6,510 bases of DNA from Streptosporangiaceae bacterium (GTDB lineage Bacteria > Actinomycetota > Actinomycetes > Streptosporangiales > Streptosporangiaceae), in the NCBI GenBank assembly GCA_030050125.1, contig JASIJN010000119.1:1-6510 (forward strand), written 5' to 3'. The translations under genes and the position numbers were made by a program. The notes below the pieces were generated by a model. It saw only the letters and a list, made by a program, of their open reading frames with translations, did no database searches and had not been told where the DNA came from. Of the stretch, positions 5,944 to 6,510 are shown one piece after another. The first letter of the stretch is position 1; each line of letters begins with the position of its first letter.

Positions 5944-5972
5944 AGTGTGGCATCATGACATGATGCGTACAA
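5944..5972 (-). promoter_or_regulatory. Promoter of the flavohemoglobin-like gene (leaderless)
   Basis: Read on the minus strand: TTGTAC (5972-5967) as -35, a 17-bp spacer, CACACT (5949-5944) as -10, then 6 bp to ATG 5937. Spacing is ideal for a housekeeping sigma factor, and the -10 keeps the important A2 and T6 positions. The distance to the ATG predicts a leaderless mRNA. Confidence 0.6.
5950..5966. promoter_or_regulatory. 17-bp perfect palindrome filling the promoter spacer: probable operator
   Basis: GCATCATG-A-CATGATGC has 8-bp arms around one central base and symmetry stops exactly at the -35 and -10 boxes. A dimeric repressor bound here would block RNA polymerase; a spacer-binding MerR-type activator is possible but usually needs a 19-20 bp spacer, so repression is more likely. 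By context an NO sensor such as NsrR is a candidate, but the bases do not clearly match a site I can verify. A TATTCT at 5975-5980 on the plus strand could be a divergent -10 under the same control. Confidence 0.65.
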
Positions 5973-6059
5973 CCTATTCTGGCCAGTCCCGCGGAGGGAA
6001 TACGCAGAGTAGCGGAATGCCGTGTAGACCGTTCCGTGATCGTCCCTAGTGGTACGCGC

Positions 6060-6116
6060 TGGTAATATCGGCTTCGTCGCTTCCTCGTTAAGAGGAGCCG
6101 GATCGTGCGTCAATAA
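6060..6116 (+). promoter_or_regulatory. Extended -10, hairpin-masked Shine-Dalgarno and three-codon ORF
   Basis: TGG-TAATAT (6060-6068) is an extended -10 match without a good -35. Downstream, TCCTC (6082-6086) pairs with GAGGA (6092-6096) across a 5-nt loop and covers the strong Shine-Dalgarno AGAGGAG (6091-6097). Seven bases further GTG (6105) begins GTG-CGT-CAA followed by TAA (6114-6116). The parts are visible; that they work together is a guess. Confidence 0.3.
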
Positions 6117-6260
6117 ACTACGGATGGGTGGTCGGCCGTCCCGCCCGCAAGCGTCCCATTCGCGTGGTTTATGGGACTAGTTCGGGTTCGTGCGAGCCTC
6201 GGGAGGCGACAGGGGGCGCGGCGGAGGTCGGCGGGGGCGTCGGCCGATACCGGACGACCC

Positions 6261-6314
6261 ATTTCGGCTCGTCACCAGGGTCCGAAATTGAACGCTGTCC
6301 GAAACCCCGAGCCG
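6261..6314. repeat. Cluster of overlapping inverted and direct repeats
   Basis: ATTTCGG (6261-6267) is inverted as CCGAAAT (6282-6288). GTCCGAAA is repeated directly at 6280-6287 and 6297-6304 (17-bp period). CGGCTCG (6265-6271) is inverted as CGAGCCG (6308-6314). The arms are short, so chance is possible, but three related relations within 54 bp suggest an RNA structure or a binding-site cluster. Confidence 0.4.
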
Positions 6315-6420
6315 CCGCGGCGACAAGTCGTCATATATCACCCATATCAGGCGTGCAGTCCATCTGCCCTCACCCAGGCCATTAGCGTCAGAGGGCCGAC
6401 CAGGTTGAAACAGCGACAGC

Positions 6421-6432
6421 GATGGCGCCATC
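6421..6432. repeat. 12-bp perfect palindrome
   Basis: GATGGCGCCATC is self-complementary over its full length with no spacer. It lies in non-coding sequence. It may be an operator for a gene to the right of the window, or chance. Confidence 0.4.
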
Positions 6433-6510
6433 CACACTAATGAGACCCCCTTCCGCCTGGCCGTACATCGGCCGGGTGGCCTCAAATGCTGGGCAGGCCG
6501 CCTCAATACG

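Larger units (their letters stand above)
5973..6510. other. Non-coding stretch without a convincing gene
   Basis: Open frames here (the longest is about 110 codons, on the minus strand up to 6506) are Arg/Pro-rich, use third positions unevenly and show no known motif, so none is annotated. The region is less GC-rich than the genes. It holds a possible divergent start near 5975, a possible short plus-strand transcript (6060-6116), an inverted and direct repeat cluster (6261-6314), a 12-bp palindrome (6421-6432) and a 21-bp-spaced direct repeat (6479-6506). It could be a long upstream region of a gene beyond the window or a decayed accessory segment. No tRNA was found. Confidence 0.5.

Noticed and set aside
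6017..6049. Ten-codon ORF (MPCRPFRDRP) as a cysteine or arginine leader peptide
   Set aside because: No promoter or Shine-Dalgarno close by, a single Cys codon, no terminator and no target gene in the window.
6128..6440. Plus-strand frames in the right-hand region
   Set aside because: Low-complexity Arg/Gly/Ala translations without family resemblance; starts lack ribosome binding sites.
6177..6506. Minus-strand frame of about 110 codons
   Set aside because: TTG start, mixed third-position use, Arg/Pro-rich product with no motif, no visible Shine-Dalgarno.

Overview
The window looks like chromosomal DNA of a high-GC actinomycete. G/C dominates third codon positions, several genes appear to start without a Shine-Dalgarno sequence directly behind a TAnnnT -10 box, and the proteins include a fused TrpE-TrpG anthranilate synthase, a flavin-dependent thymidylate synthase and an actinobacterial-type flavohemoglobin-like protein. 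The genus cannot be fixed from the sequence alone.

Plus strand, left to right. Positions 1-384 are the 3' end of an FtsH-like AAA+ zinc protease. A trp attenuator follows (about 437-560): a probably leaderless 13-codon leader peptide with tandem Trp codons, a pairing that encloses the leader, an alternative antiterminator pairing and a 12-bp terminator stem. This controls the bifunctional anthranilate synthase gene trpEG (604-2808), which converts chorismate and glutamine to anthranilate. Next come thyX (2832-3617, dUMP to dTMP) and a dienelactone-hydrolase-family alpha/beta hydrolase (3683-4396). Both probably have their own promoters and leaderless starts, so the four genes are collinear but need not form one operon.

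Between the hydrolase and the next, convergent gene lies a short intergenic region with four copies of GGGATTGC (4419-4542). The minus-strand gene at 5937-4567 encodes a globin fused to an FAD/NAD(P)H reductase, that is, a flavohemoglobin-like NO dioxygenase candidate with an unusual N-terminal extension of about 80 residues. Its promoter is striking: a perfect 17-bp palindrome exactly fills the 17-bp spacer between a TTGTAC -35 box and a CACACT -10 box, and the ATG lies 6 bp downstream. This looks like an operator for an unidentified regulator.

The right end (5973-6510) has no convincing gene. It is less GC-rich and carries several small inverted and direct repeats and a possible short plus-strand transcript with a hairpin-masked Shine-Dalgarno sequence followed by a three-codon ORF.

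The most informative observations are the complete trp attenuator and the operator-in-spacer promoter of the flavohemoglobin-like gene. No mobile element, CRISPR array, tRNA or rRNA was seen.
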